Assembly (NCBI GenBank): GCA_002314605.1
Contig: DCGO01000024.1
Span: 1 to 5,431, forward strand
Source: Lentisphaeria bacterium UBA1776
GTDB taxonomy: Bacteria; Verrucomicrobiota; Lentisphaeria; Victivallales; Victivallaceae
Length of the DNA: 5,431 bases
Direction of reading: 5' to 3'
This document shows, piece by piece, positions 1 through 5,431 of this stretch. The notes beneath the pieces were generated by a model, which did not search any database, had not been told where the DNA came from, and saw nothing but the letters and a program-made list of their open reading frames with translations. Each line of letters begins with the position of its first letter. Positions within the stretch are counted from its first letter, which is position 1. The position numbers and the translations under genes are program-made.

Positions 1-52
1 AAAATTCCCGAAGGACCAAAATATTCAGTCTGCAACCTGTCCGCTTCCAAAC

Positions 53-79
53 GTGTAAGTTAATCGCCATAATTTACAC
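53..79. repeat. Operator-like inverted repeat, 10-base arms
   Basis: The arms GTGTAAGTTA and TAATTTACAC are complementary at 9 of 10 positions and flank a 7-base centre. The AT-rich arms, 27-base span and position in non-coding DNA look more like a binding site for a dimeric transcription factor than a terminator, since no T-run follows on either strand. The regulated gene would lie outside the window to the left. The symmetry is seen directly; the function is inference. Confidence 0.45.
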
Positions 80-133
80 ACTGAACGCAGAAACCGCGAG
101 TGTCAGCTGTTTATCATACCATCTCCTTCAGGT

Positions 134-172
134 TTTCCGGCAAAGAAAAATAAACACCCTTTTCTGCGGAAA
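134..172. repeat. Long imperfect inverted repeat
   Basis: TTTCCG at 134-139 pairs with CGGAAA at 167-172. The interior continues with GAAAA/TTTTC pairs around small bulges, giving about 13 pairs and a loop of about ten bases. It lies about 85 bases past the end of the transporter gene, so on the minus strand it could form a 3' processing or weak termination structure. The T-run needed for an intrinsic terminator is absent on both sides. Confidence 0.3.
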
Positions 173-257
173 TACAAGAAACCGGGGAAATATGAAAACA
201 GGAGGTTAAGCACGGCGGCTCCGGAACCAAGCCCGCGACGGCACAGCCGGGGCACTT

Positions 258-1157
258 TCAGCCGCACAAGCCCAGAACCGCCACCCCGATCAGGATGACC
301 GCCAGCGCAATGGCTTTGCCCCGCATGTGGCGGTCATGAAAATAGAGGGCCCCGAGAACAAAGGGAACGATGCAGCCGCACCGCCGGACCAATGAGAGAA
401 TGGAGATCTGCACCTCCGGTTTGCTCAGCGCGTAAAAATACAGCCAGTCGGCCATAATAAGCAGGATCCCGGTTGAGATGATGGAATGCCTCCAGACAAA
501 TTTTTCCCTGCAGCCGAAACAATGAACAAGGAGCCACCCCAGCCCCAGAACCGGCAGAAGATTCAGAGAAAAATAAAACTGTACCGTTTCCGGCGGGAGA
601 TGCAGTTTGGCCAGCAGAAATTTATCGTAGAGAGCGCTGACCGCCCCGAGGACGGTCCCCGCAAAGATCCAGACCATGCCGCCGCTTTTCCACGAAAAAC
701 CTTCCAGCTTCCCGAGCAGAGAAAAAATGCAGTATCCGACAAAAATCATCAGCATGGCCGCTCCCTGCAGGATCCCGGGAAGTTCCCCGTACAGGAAAAG
801 GGCCCCGATAAACGTCCACACAGGAGAACTTGCCCGGATGGGCGCGGCAATGGAAAGCGGCAGATCCCGCATGGCGTAATAGACACACCACCAGCTGGCC
901 CCCACGATCAGCGATTTACAGCAGAGAAAACCGTAAACCCCGGGCGTACAGCAGACCGACAGCTGCCACTTGCCGGTCAGCAGCGTCAGCAGGACGAAAA
1001 AGAGCGTCCCGGAAAGGGTGGAAAAAAAGAGTACCGGCGCCGCCGCATTGTCCCGGACGGCGTGTTTTTTGGAGAAATCATAGAATCCCAGCACCAGCGC
1101 AGAGCCGAAAGTCGGCAGAAACCAGCCGGAAAGGAGGCTGTGCAGTACCATGTCCAT
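258..1157 (-). CDS. DMT-superfamily (EamA-type) membrane transporter
   Basis: This 299-residue protein is almost entirely hydrophobic. About ten membrane helices can be drawn, at roughly residues 11-27, 42-61, 72-95, 100-122, 129-148, 159-178, 191-213, 226-244, 250-272 and 281-298, the usual length and topology of drug/metabolite transporters built from two EamA repeats. The end of each repeat shows the family pattern: ASSPVWTFIGALFLYGEL at 109-126, and SLVRR (255-259) leading into a final helix that follows a short charged turn. Family members export or import amino acids, drugs, sugars or nucleotide sugars across the inner membrane; the substrate cannot be told here. The start is set at the ATG at 1157, 2 bases after the prfA stop. 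An upstream in-frame ATG at 1193 would lie inside prfA and add 12 residues unlike the family. No strong Shine-Dalgarno is seen, so translation is probably coupled to prfA. Confidence 0.85.
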   Translation of the reverse strand: MDMVLHSLLSGWFLPTFGSALVLGFYDFSKKHAVRDNAAAPVLFFSTLSGTLFFVLLTLLTGKWQLSVCCTPGVYGFLCCKSLIVGASWWCVYYAMRDLPLSIAAPIRASSPVWTFIGALFLYGELPGILQGAAMLMIFVGYCIFSLLGKLEGFSWKSGGMVWIFAGTVLGAVSALYDKFLLAKLHLPPETVQFYFSLNLLPVLGLGWLLVHCFGCREKFVWRHSIISTGILLIMADWLYFYALSKPEVQISILSLVRRCGCIVPFVLGALYFHDRHMRGKAIALAVILIGVAVLGLCG

Positions 1158-1159
1158 CG

Positions 1160-2245
1160 TCACTTGCGGAGTGCTTCCAGACGGCGCTCGCACTCAATAA
1201 GGAGGATCGGCTCGATGACCTGATCCAGATCCCCTTCCATGACGGCGGGAAGGCCGTGGATATTCACGGCAAACCGGTGGTCGGTGATCCGGTTCTGGGG
1301 GAAATTGTAGGTGCGGATCCGCTCGCTGCGGTCCCCGGAACCCACCAGAGAGCGCCTGTCGGCGGCAAATCTGCTCTGCTCCTCGCGCTGTTTCATCTCC
1401 AGCAGCCGGGCGTACAGAATACGGAGGGCGATCTCCTTGTTGCGGTGCTGACTTTTTTCCTGCTGACTGGCCACCGCCAGACCGGTGGGAATATGTGTCA
1501 CACGGACGGCGGAGTCGGTGGTGTTGACGCACTGACCGCCAGGACCGCTGGAACGGAACACGTCAAAACGCAGGTCCTCCGGCTTGATGTCCAGTTCCAC
1601 TTCCGCAGCTTCGGGCATCACGGACACGGTAACGGTGGAGGTGTGGATCCGCCCCCCCGCTTCGGTCTCAGGGACCCGCTGGACCCGGTGGACGCCGCTC
1701 TCGAACTTCATGCGGGAATAAACCTCGTTTCCGGTCAGGGAAAAGGTGATGTTTTTGATCCCCCCCAAATCGGTATTGCTCTGGTCGAGGACCTCCACAT
1801 GCCAGTCTTTGCCTTCGGCATACTTGAGGTACGCCCGGCTCAATTCTCCGGCAAAAAGCGCCGCCTCTTCCCCGCCGGCGGCGGGCTTGATCTCCACAAT
1901 GATATTGCGGTCGTCATTGGGATCCGGCGGGAGCAGCGCGATCTGAAGCGTCTTCTCCAGCTTCGCCGCCTGCTGCTGCTGAAGAACAAGATCCTCTTCA
2001 GCCAGGGCACGCATATCCGCATCCTCCTCGACAGCGATGATCTCCTTGTTGGATTCAACATCCGCCAGAGCCTTCTTCCAGTCGGCAAAATCACGGAACA
2101 TGGCTTCAAGCCTGTGATGCTCGCAGGTGATCTTCCGGCCCTTCTCCGGGTCGGCATAAAGGGACGGATCCTCCAGCGCCTTCTCCAGTTCGGCAAAGCG
2201 CCCGCGGAGCCCATCCAGATGGGCGGCAATATCTTCCGGGACCAT
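1160..2245 (-). CDS. prfA: Peptide chain release factor 1 (RF1)
   Basis: RF1 recognises UAA and UAG in the ribosomal A site and triggers hydrolysis of peptidyl-tRNA. The 361 residues match the usual full length. An N-terminal helical domain spans about 1-105. The stop-codon-reading tripeptide is PET at 192-194, a PxT motif as in RF1 and not the SPF of RF2. The catalytic GGQ at 236-238 sits in RSSGPGGQCVNTTDSAVR, and the C-terminal signature GSGDRSERIRTYNFPQ lies at 302-317. A cysteine follows GGQ where histidine or serine is more usual. The ATG at 2245 is the only reasonable start, because an in-frame TGA lies upstream within the terminator loop. The nearest SD-like stretch, AGGA at 2263-2260, is 14 bases away, so initiation looks weak. 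The gene follows rpmE, a common pairing in bacteria, but prmC is not found downstream; a transporter takes that place. Confidence 0.97.
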   Translation of the reverse strand: MVPEDIAAHLDGLRGRFAELEKALEDPSLYADPEKGRKITCEHHRLEAMFRDFADWKKALADVESNKEIIAVEEDADMRALAEEDLVLQQQQAAKLEKTLQIALLPPDPNDDRNIIVEIKPAAGGEEAALFAGELSRAYLKYAEGKDWHVEVLDQSNTDLGGIKNITFSLTGNEVYSRMKFESGVHRVQRVPETEAGGRIHTSTVTVSVMPEAAEVELDIKPEDLRFDVFRSSGPGGQCVNTTDSAVRVTHIPTGLAVASQQEKSQHRNKEIALRILYARLLEMKQREEQSRFAADRRSLVGSGDRSERIRTYNFPQNRITDHRFAVNIHGLPAVMEGDLDQVIEPILLIECERRLEALRK

Positions 2246-2265
2246 GATGAAATGTGCGATCCTGT

Positions 2266-2296
2266 AAACAAAAACCCCGCAGAATCATCCGCGGGG
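2266..2296 (-). terminator. Intrinsic terminator after rpmE
   Basis: Read on the minus strand, CCCCGCGGA pairs with TCTGCGGGG across a TGAT loop. This gives nine pairs, one of them G-U, followed at once by TTTTTGTTT. That is a textbook Rho-independent terminator for leftward transcription. No T-run follows on the plus strand, so it acts one way. It begins 24 bases after the rpmE stop and ends about 20 bases before the prfA start, so prfA must depend on read-through or on a promoter inside rpmE. Confidence 0.85.
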
Positions 2297-2319
2297 CCGA
2301 TACGCAACAAGACAGAGGC

Positions 2320-2526
2320 TTACTGAGCCGCCTTCTTGTAACGGCGGTTGAACTTGTCGATACGCCCGGCCGTATCCACAAACTTCTGCTTGCCGGTAAA
2401 GAACGGGTGGCACTTGGCACAAATGCCGACATGGATCTCCGGACGGGTGGATTTGATCTCCCAGATTTCGCCGCAGGCGCAGATCACCTTCGCCGGACCG
2501 TATTTCGGATGAATTTCCTTTTTCAC
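2320..2526 (-). CDS. rpmE: 50S ribosomal protein L31, zinc-binding type
   Basis: L31 is a small protein of the large ribosomal subunit that contributes to bridging the two subunits. The 68 residues match the family length. The N-terminus MKKEIHPKY and the central CHPFFTGKQKFVDTAGR are diagnostic. Cysteines at 16, 18, 36 and 39 form the CxC...CxxC set of the zinc-binding (C+) type, as opposed to the cysteine-free paralogue that some bacteria express under zinc starvation. The tail is basic. The start codon is GTG at 2526, with GGAG 8 bases upstream. An ATG 6 bases further upstream is out of frame with this protein. A promoter candidate lies about 40 bases upstream, and a strong terminator follows the gene. 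Confidence 0.97.
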   Translation of the reverse strand: MKKEIHPKYGPAKVICACGEIWEIKSTRPEIHVGICAKCHPFFTGKQKFVDTAGRIDKFNRRYKKAAQ

Positions 2527-2527
2527 T

Positions 2528-2555
2528 TTGCATACTCCATTTTTGGGGTTATATT
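2528..2555 (+). promoter_or_regulatory. Candidate promoter of the hydrolase-metH pair
   Basis: On the plus strand, TTGCAT (2528-2533) and TATATT (2550-2555) are separated by 16 bases, the same hexamers and spacing as the candidate on the other strand. Transcription would begin near 2562 and leave a leader of about 168 bases before the hydrolase. The -35 hexamer overlaps the first base of the rpmE spacer region just upstream of its GTG, which makes this candidate weaker. Other promoters further right cannot be excluded. Confidence 0.3.
2535..2538 (-). promoter_or_regulatory. Shine-Dalgarno site of rpmE
   Basis: GGAG on the minus strand lies 8 bases before the GTG at 2526. This spacing decides for the GTG start over the nearby out-of-frame ATG at 2532, which sits only 2 bases from the site. 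Confidence 0.75.
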
Positions 2556-2572
2556 ATCAGTCATGAAAACAA

Positions 2573-2600
2573 AATATACATCGGCTTCGCAAAAATGCAA
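2573..2600 (-). promoter_or_regulatory. Candidate sigma-70-type promoter of rpmE
   Basis: On the minus strand, TTGCAT (2600-2595) is followed after 16 bases by TATATT (2578-2573). These match the -35 and -10 consensus at 4 or 5 of 6 positions each. Transcription would start near 2566, giving an rpmE leader of about 40 bases that contains the Shine-Dalgarno site. The match is read by eye only. Confidence 0.5.
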
Positions 2601-2650
2601 GGCAGTTTCGATGAATTTATGCGATTTTTGCAGAGAAAAGGGAGCTGATA

Positions 2651-2709
2651 CGGCGGGAACGTTTTGGGATTATCCTTTCCGCCGGCAATTCCCGGACCTC
2701 TTCCGCCGG
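2651..2709 (+). promoter_or_regulatory. GC-rich hairpin with two alternative partners in the hydrolase leader
   Basis: CGGCGGGAA at 2651-2659 can pair with TTTCCGCCG at 2676-2684 over nine pairs, one of them G-U. The sequence TTCCGCCGG occurs twice, at 2677-2685 and 2701-2709, so the same upstream arm could instead pair with the second copy, which ends 7 bases before the hydrolase Shine-Dalgarno site. The pairing is visible; any regulatory role is inference. No cobalamin-box or SAM-riboswitch core was recognised. Confidence 0.25.
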
Positions 2710-2716
2710 TATCATC

Positions 2717-2721
2717 AGGAG
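2717..2721 (+). promoter_or_regulatory. Shine-Dalgarno site of the MBL-fold hydrolase
   Basis: AGGAG lies 8 bases before the ATG at 2730. It fixes that start over the in-frame ATG at 2664, which would add 22 residues not typical of the family and lies inside the leader hairpin. Confidence 0.75.
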
Positions 2722-2729
2722 TGTTGTCC

Positions 2730-3335
2730 ATGCTGAAATTCAATACCCTGCCGGTGGGCGTTATCGGCACCAACTGCTACCTTGTTTACAACGACGTCAC
2801 CCGCGTACTGGCCGTCATTGACCCCGGCGGAGATGCAGGACGCATCGCCGGAGCGGCAAAGGAGTTTCCGGCGGAACACATCCATGTTCTCCTCACGCAC
2901 GCCCATGTGGACCATATTTCCGGGCTGGGGGAACTGGCCGGACTTCTGAAACTTGACTCCGTCTGGTGCCGGGCGGAAGATGCGGAACTCTATTCCAGCC
3001 CCGCCAATGCCCTGGAGCCGTGGCTCCCGGCGGCAAAAGCTCTCCCCCGGCTGGCGGGGAGCCCGCCGGAGATCGACGGCATGGAAATCCTGCCCATTCC
3101 CGGTCATACCGCAGGGGGGGCCGGATTCTATTTTCCGGCGGAAAAATGGCTCTTCTCCGGAGACACCCTCTTTGCCGGATCCGTAGGAAGGACGGATCTG
3201 GGCGGCAACTGGGATGAACTGCACAAGTCCATTACGGAAACACTGTTCCCGCTGCCGGAGGACGTCCAGGTCCACTGCGGCCACGGCCCCTCCACCACCA
3301 TCGGTATTGAAAAAAAGAGCAACCCTTATTTTTAA
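2730..3335 (+). CDS. MBL-fold metallohydrolase, glyoxalase II-like (YcbL type)
   Basis: This is a 201-residue single-domain metallo-beta-lactamase-fold protein, probably cytosolic since no signal peptide is seen. The full set of metal ligands is present: the motif THAHVDH at 56-62 supplies H57, H59, D61 and H62; H126 is in PGHTAGG; the bridging D145 is in SGDTLF; and H185 is in the closing GHGPSTT. The N-terminal GTNCYLV and the C-terminal GHGPSTTIG..NP pattern place it with the short hydroxyacylglutathione hydrolase-like (YcbL) group. These lack the long substrate-binding C-terminal domain of classical glyoxalase II, so the thiol-ester substrate is uncertain. A good AGGAG site precedes the ATG. 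The stop lies 13 bases before metH, so the two are probably co-transcribed. Runs of seven G (3114-3120) and seven A (3310-3316) lie in the gene; the frame is intact across both. Confidence 0.92.
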   Translation: MLKFNTLPVGVIGTNCYLVYNDVTRVLAVIDPGGDAGRIAGAAKEFPAEHIHVLLTHAHVDHISGLGELAGLLKLDSVWCRAEDAELYSSPANALEPWLPAAKALPRLAGSPPEIDGMEILPIPGHTAGGAGFYFPAEKWLFSGDTLFAGSVGRTDLGGNWDELHKSITETLFPLPEDVQVHCGHGPSTTIGIEKKSNPYF

Positions 3336-3348
3336 GCAGGTATCCACG

Positions 3349-5431
3349 ATGAACCGAACTGAATTCCGTCAATGGGTCCGGCTCCGCCCCAGGCTTCTGG
3401 ACGGTGCCACCGGTACCGAACTGGCCAAGCGAGGCATGCCCGCCGGGATCTCCCCGGAACAATGGTGTCTCGAGCACCCGGATGCCATCCTGGCCATCCA
3501 TCAGGCGTACAGGGATGCCGGCTGCGATATTCTCTACATCCCGACCTTCGGCGGCAACCGCCTGAAACTTGCCGAATACGGTCTGCAGGAAAAGGTTTCC
3601 GAGATCAACCGGAGCCTTGCGGAGATCACCGCTGCCGACTGCGGCAAGACCCTCATGCTGGGGGATCTGGCCCCCACCGGGAAATTCGTGGAGCCCTTCG
3701 GCGAACTTGCATTTGAAGACGCCGTAAAAGTTTACCGGGAACAGGCGGAAGCCCTGCTTGCGGGGGGAGCCGGAGGCTTTGCCATCGAGACCATGATGGA
3801 TCTTCAGGAGGTCCGGGCCGCGCTGATCGGGGTCCGTGAGGCCGCACCGGACCTGCCGGTGATCGTCACCCTGACCTTTGACGGATCGGGACGGACCCTC
3901 ACCGGCTGCGACCCGGTGGCGGCACTGGTGACCTGCCAAAATCTCGGTGCCGATGCCTTCGGCTGCAACTGTTCCACCGGCCCGGAACAGATGATCCAAC
4001 TCGTCCGGACCATGAAACCCTATGCGGATATTCCTCTGGCGGCCAAGCCCAATGCGGGAATGCCGAAACTGCAGGGCGGCAAAACCGTCTTCGAACTTTG
4101 CCCGGAAGATTTCGGACGAATGACGGCATCCATGATCGATGCCGGGGCAAGTCTGGTCGGAGGCTGCTGCGGAACCACCCCGGAACACATTGCCGCCCTT
4201 CACCGGGAAATGGCCGGCAAAGAAGCCCCCTCCATCGGGGCAGAATACCGGGGAATCGCCGCCGGTTCCCGGAAATTCCGGCATCTCGCCCCGGAGGAGC
4301 CCTTTGCCGTCATCGGCGAACGGATCAACCCCACCGGCAAAAAGAAATTTCAGGCGGCATTGAAAGCCGGAGACTGGGCCCCCGCCCTTGCCTATGCGGA
4401 AGAAGAGACCGGTCAGGGGGCGGCGCTCCTGGATGTCAACTGCGGCATGGCGGGGATCGATGAAACCGGGACCTTGCGGACACTCGTATCTGAAATCTCC
4501 CGGGCGTGCGATACACCCCTGTGCATCGACACGACGCACCCGGAAGCGGCGGAAGCGGCCCTCCGGCTGTACCCGGGAAGAGCGCTATTCAACTCCATCA
4601 GCGCCGAAAAAAACCGGCTGGAAAAAATTCTGCCCCTGGCGGCCAAATACGGGGCCATGCTGATCCTTCTCCCCCTGACGGATGAGGGGATCCCGGCAAG
4701 CCTTGAGGGCCGGATCGCCGCATTGCGGACCATCCTTGCGGAATGTGAGAAATACGGCATCCGGCCGGAAGACTGCGCGGTGGATGCACTGGTGATGACC
4801 GTTTCGGCGGATCAGTCCGCCGCCGCAAAAACCCTGGACCTCATTGAATATGTCCGCCGGACGCTGAAGATGAATACGGTCTGCGGCCTCTCCAACGTAA
4901 GTTTCGGCCTTCCCCGGCGGGAACTGGTAAATGCCGCGTTTCTCGGCATGGCCATGGGGCGGGGACTCAATATGGCCATTGCCAACCCCTCGGCCCCCAT
5001 GATCATGGACCTCGTGCACTCTTCTGATGTGCTGACGGAACGTGACGGAAAGATGCGGCAGTTCCTTTCCCTTTATGCCAATTCGGAACAGGCTTCGGCC
5101 GCCGGAACGTCCGCTGCAGTCATGACGCCCGCCGGACGGGTCCGCCATGCCGTGCTGAAGGGAGACGAAAAGGGGATCGCCGAGCTCATCCAAGAGGCCA
5201 TGGAGGCCGGAGAAACGGCGCAGACTCTTGTGGACAACATTCTGATCCCGACCATTACCGAAGTGGGGGACAAATTCGACCGAAAAGAGTATTTTCTGCC
5301 ACAGCTGGTGCAGAGTGCCGATGCCATGCGGAAGGCCATGGAGAAACTTCTTCCCCTGCTGGAAAAAACTTCGGACACCGGGAGAGACAAGCCGAAGATC
5401 ATCCTTGCCACCGTCAAGGGCGACATCCACG
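3349..5431 (+). CDS. metH: Cobalamin-dependent methionine synthase, 3' end beyond window
   Basis: MetH transfers the methyl of 5-methyltetrahydrofolate through cobalamin to homocysteine, giving methionine and tetrahydrofolate in the cytosol. The frame is open for 694 complete codons to the right edge. Domains in order are: homocysteine-binding barrel, about 1-290, with LLDGATGTEL at 16-25 and zinc-ligand cysteines C208 (GCNC) and C273-C274 (GGCCGTTPEH); pterin-binding barrel, about 318-575, with GERINPTGKK at 323-332, DVNCG at 362-366, D394, FNSIS at 414-418, and SNVSFGLP; four-helix cobalamin cap, about 598-685, with YFLPQLVQSA at 648-657; then the start of the Rossmann cobalamin domain, ATVKGDIH. 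H694 should be the cobalt ligand of DxHxxG, cut one base later. The pterin domain most resembles short MetH forms of about 800 residues without the reactivation domain, but the window cannot show this. A weak SD, AGG at 3338-3340, precedes the ATG by 8 bases. Confidence 0.96.
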   Translation, partial: MNRTEFRQWVRLRPRLLDGATGTELAKRGMPAGISPEQWCLEHPDAILAIHQAYRDAGCDILYIPTFGGNRLKLAEYGLQEKVSEINRSLAEITAADCGKTLMLGDLAPTGKFVEPFGELAFEDAVKVYREQAEALLAGGAGGFAIETMMDLQEVRAALIGVREAAPDLPVIVTLTFDGSGRTLTGCDPVAALVTCQNLGADAFGCNCSTGPEQMIQLVRTMKPYADIPLAAKPNAGMPKLQGGKTVFELCPEDFGRMTASMIDAGASLVGGCCGTTPEHIAALHREMAGKEAPSIGAEYRGIAAGSRKFRHLAPEEPFAVIGERINPTGKKKFQAALKAGDWAPALAYAEEETGQGAALLDVNCGMAGIDETGTLRTLVSEISRACDTPLCIDTTHPEAAEAALRLYPGRALFNSISAEKNRLEKILPLAAKYGAMLILLPLTDEGIPASLEGRIAALRTILAECEKYGIRPEDCAVDALVMTVSADQSAAAKTLDLIEYVRRTLKMNTVCGLSNVSFGLPRRELVNAAFLGMAMGRGLNMAIANPSAPMIMDLVHSSDVLTERDGKMRQFLSLYANSEQASAAGTSAAVMTPAGRVRHAVLKGDEKGIAELIQEAMEAGETAQTLVDNILIPTITEVGDKFDRKEYFLPQLVQSADAMRKAMEKLLPLLEKTSDTGRDKPKIILATVKGDIH

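Larger units (their letters stand above)
1..257. other. Gene-poor, AT-richer left flank; no recognised gene
   Basis: This stretch lies downstream of the transporter and is visibly richer in A and T than the rest of the window. I recognise no gene in it. Three short open stretches exist. Plus-strand positions 3-209 are stop-free for 68 codons from the left edge, so they could be the tail of a gene entering from outside, but codon choice is unlike the neighbours and the protein is unfamiliar. Minus-strand 213-103 is a 36-codon GTG frame with GGAG 5 bases upstream. Minus-strand 69-1 is open from an ATG without a ribosome binding site. None is convincing. No stem followed by a T-run is seen after the transporter stop, so its terminator is not identified. 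Two inverted repeats in this stretch are listed separately. Confidence 0.6.

Noticed and set aside
3..209. Stop-free 68-codon plus-strand stretch as the tail of a gene entering from the left
   Set aside because: Third-position composition is near neutral, unlike the GC-rich third positions of the real genes. It overlaps the inverted repeats and has no recognisable protein features; more sequence to the left would decide.
486..1223. 245-codon open frame on the plus strand
   Set aside because: It is antisense to the transporter, very rich in arginine, lysine, proline and glutamine, and has no domain. The hydrophobic ten-helix protein on the other strand is the real gene.
830..2326. 498-codon open frame on the plus strand
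   Set aside because: It lies antisense to prfA and the prfA-transporter junction, has no recognisable domain and is rich in arginine, proline and glycine. prfA on the other strand is unmistakable, so this is a GC-driven shadow.
2664..2729. Upstream ATG start for the MBL-fold hydrolase
   Set aside because: It would add 22 residues before the family's conserved N-terminus and lacks a Shine-Dalgarno site, while AGGAG sits 8 bases before the ATG at 2730.
2562..2729. Cobalamin or SAM riboswitch upstream of the metH operon
   Set aside because: Looked for because metH is often so regulated. No B12-box (GCCACTG-like) or SAM-box core is present, and the leader seems too short for a full cobalamin riboswitch.
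3114..3120. Seven-G run in the hydrolase as a phase-variation or frameshift site
   Set aside because: The frame is intact on both sides and the residues (HTAGGAGF) fit the family. Seven Gs in a GC-rich gene are not enough to argue for phase variation.
3232..4539. 435-codon open frame on the minus strand
   Set aside because: It is antisense to the homocysteine and pterin domains of metH, which carry all expected motifs. The antisense product is low-complexity and resembles no family I know.
4585..5430. 281-codon open frame on the minus strand at the right edge
   Set aside because: It is antisense to the metH pterin and cobalamin-cap domains and is explained by the strong third-position GC bias of metH.

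Overview
This is a bacterial chromosomal housekeeping segment of roughly 57-60% GC (estimated by eye). It holds five protein-coding genes in two divergently transcribed groups, with a ~200-base control region at 2527-2729 between them. The genes are of ordinary bacterial type. A zinc-type L31, a bacterial RF1 and a MetH that most resembles the short clostridial/Thermotoga-like form do not fix the phylum; an anaerobic gut-type or PVC-group bacterium would fit but is only a guess. I see no mobile element, CRISPR array, tRNA or rRNA.

Leftward group (minus strand, read from 2526 down to 258): rpmE (ribosomal protein L31, GTG start) is followed by a strong intrinsic terminator, then prfA (peptide chain release factor 1), then a ten-helix DMT/EamA-family membrane transporter whose ATG lies 2 bases after the prfA stop. 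Two of these genes serve translation. The transporter occupies the place where many genomes carry prmC, the RF1/RF2 methyltransferase.

Rightward group (plus strand): a glyoxalase II-like metallo-beta-lactamase-fold hydrolase (2730-3335), then, 13 bases later, metH (cobalamin-dependent methionine synthase, 3349 to beyond the right edge). metH is the largest gene here, with an unbroken reading frame of 694 complete codons. The window cuts it one base after the codon for the histidine expected to ligate cobalt.

The control region carries a good candidate promoter and Shine-Dalgarno site for rpmE. It also carries a weaker candidate promoter facing the other way and a GC-rich hairpin in the leader of the hydrolase-metH pair. 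The left 257 bases are more AT-rich and contain no gene I can recognise, but do contain a tidy operator-like inverted repeat.

No clearly novel system is present. The points most worth a second look are the terminator between rpmE and prfA, the prfA-transporter coupling, the inverted repeat at 53-79, the face-to-face promoter candidates, and a slippery A-run near the end of the hydrolase whose -1 frame ends exactly on the metH start codon.
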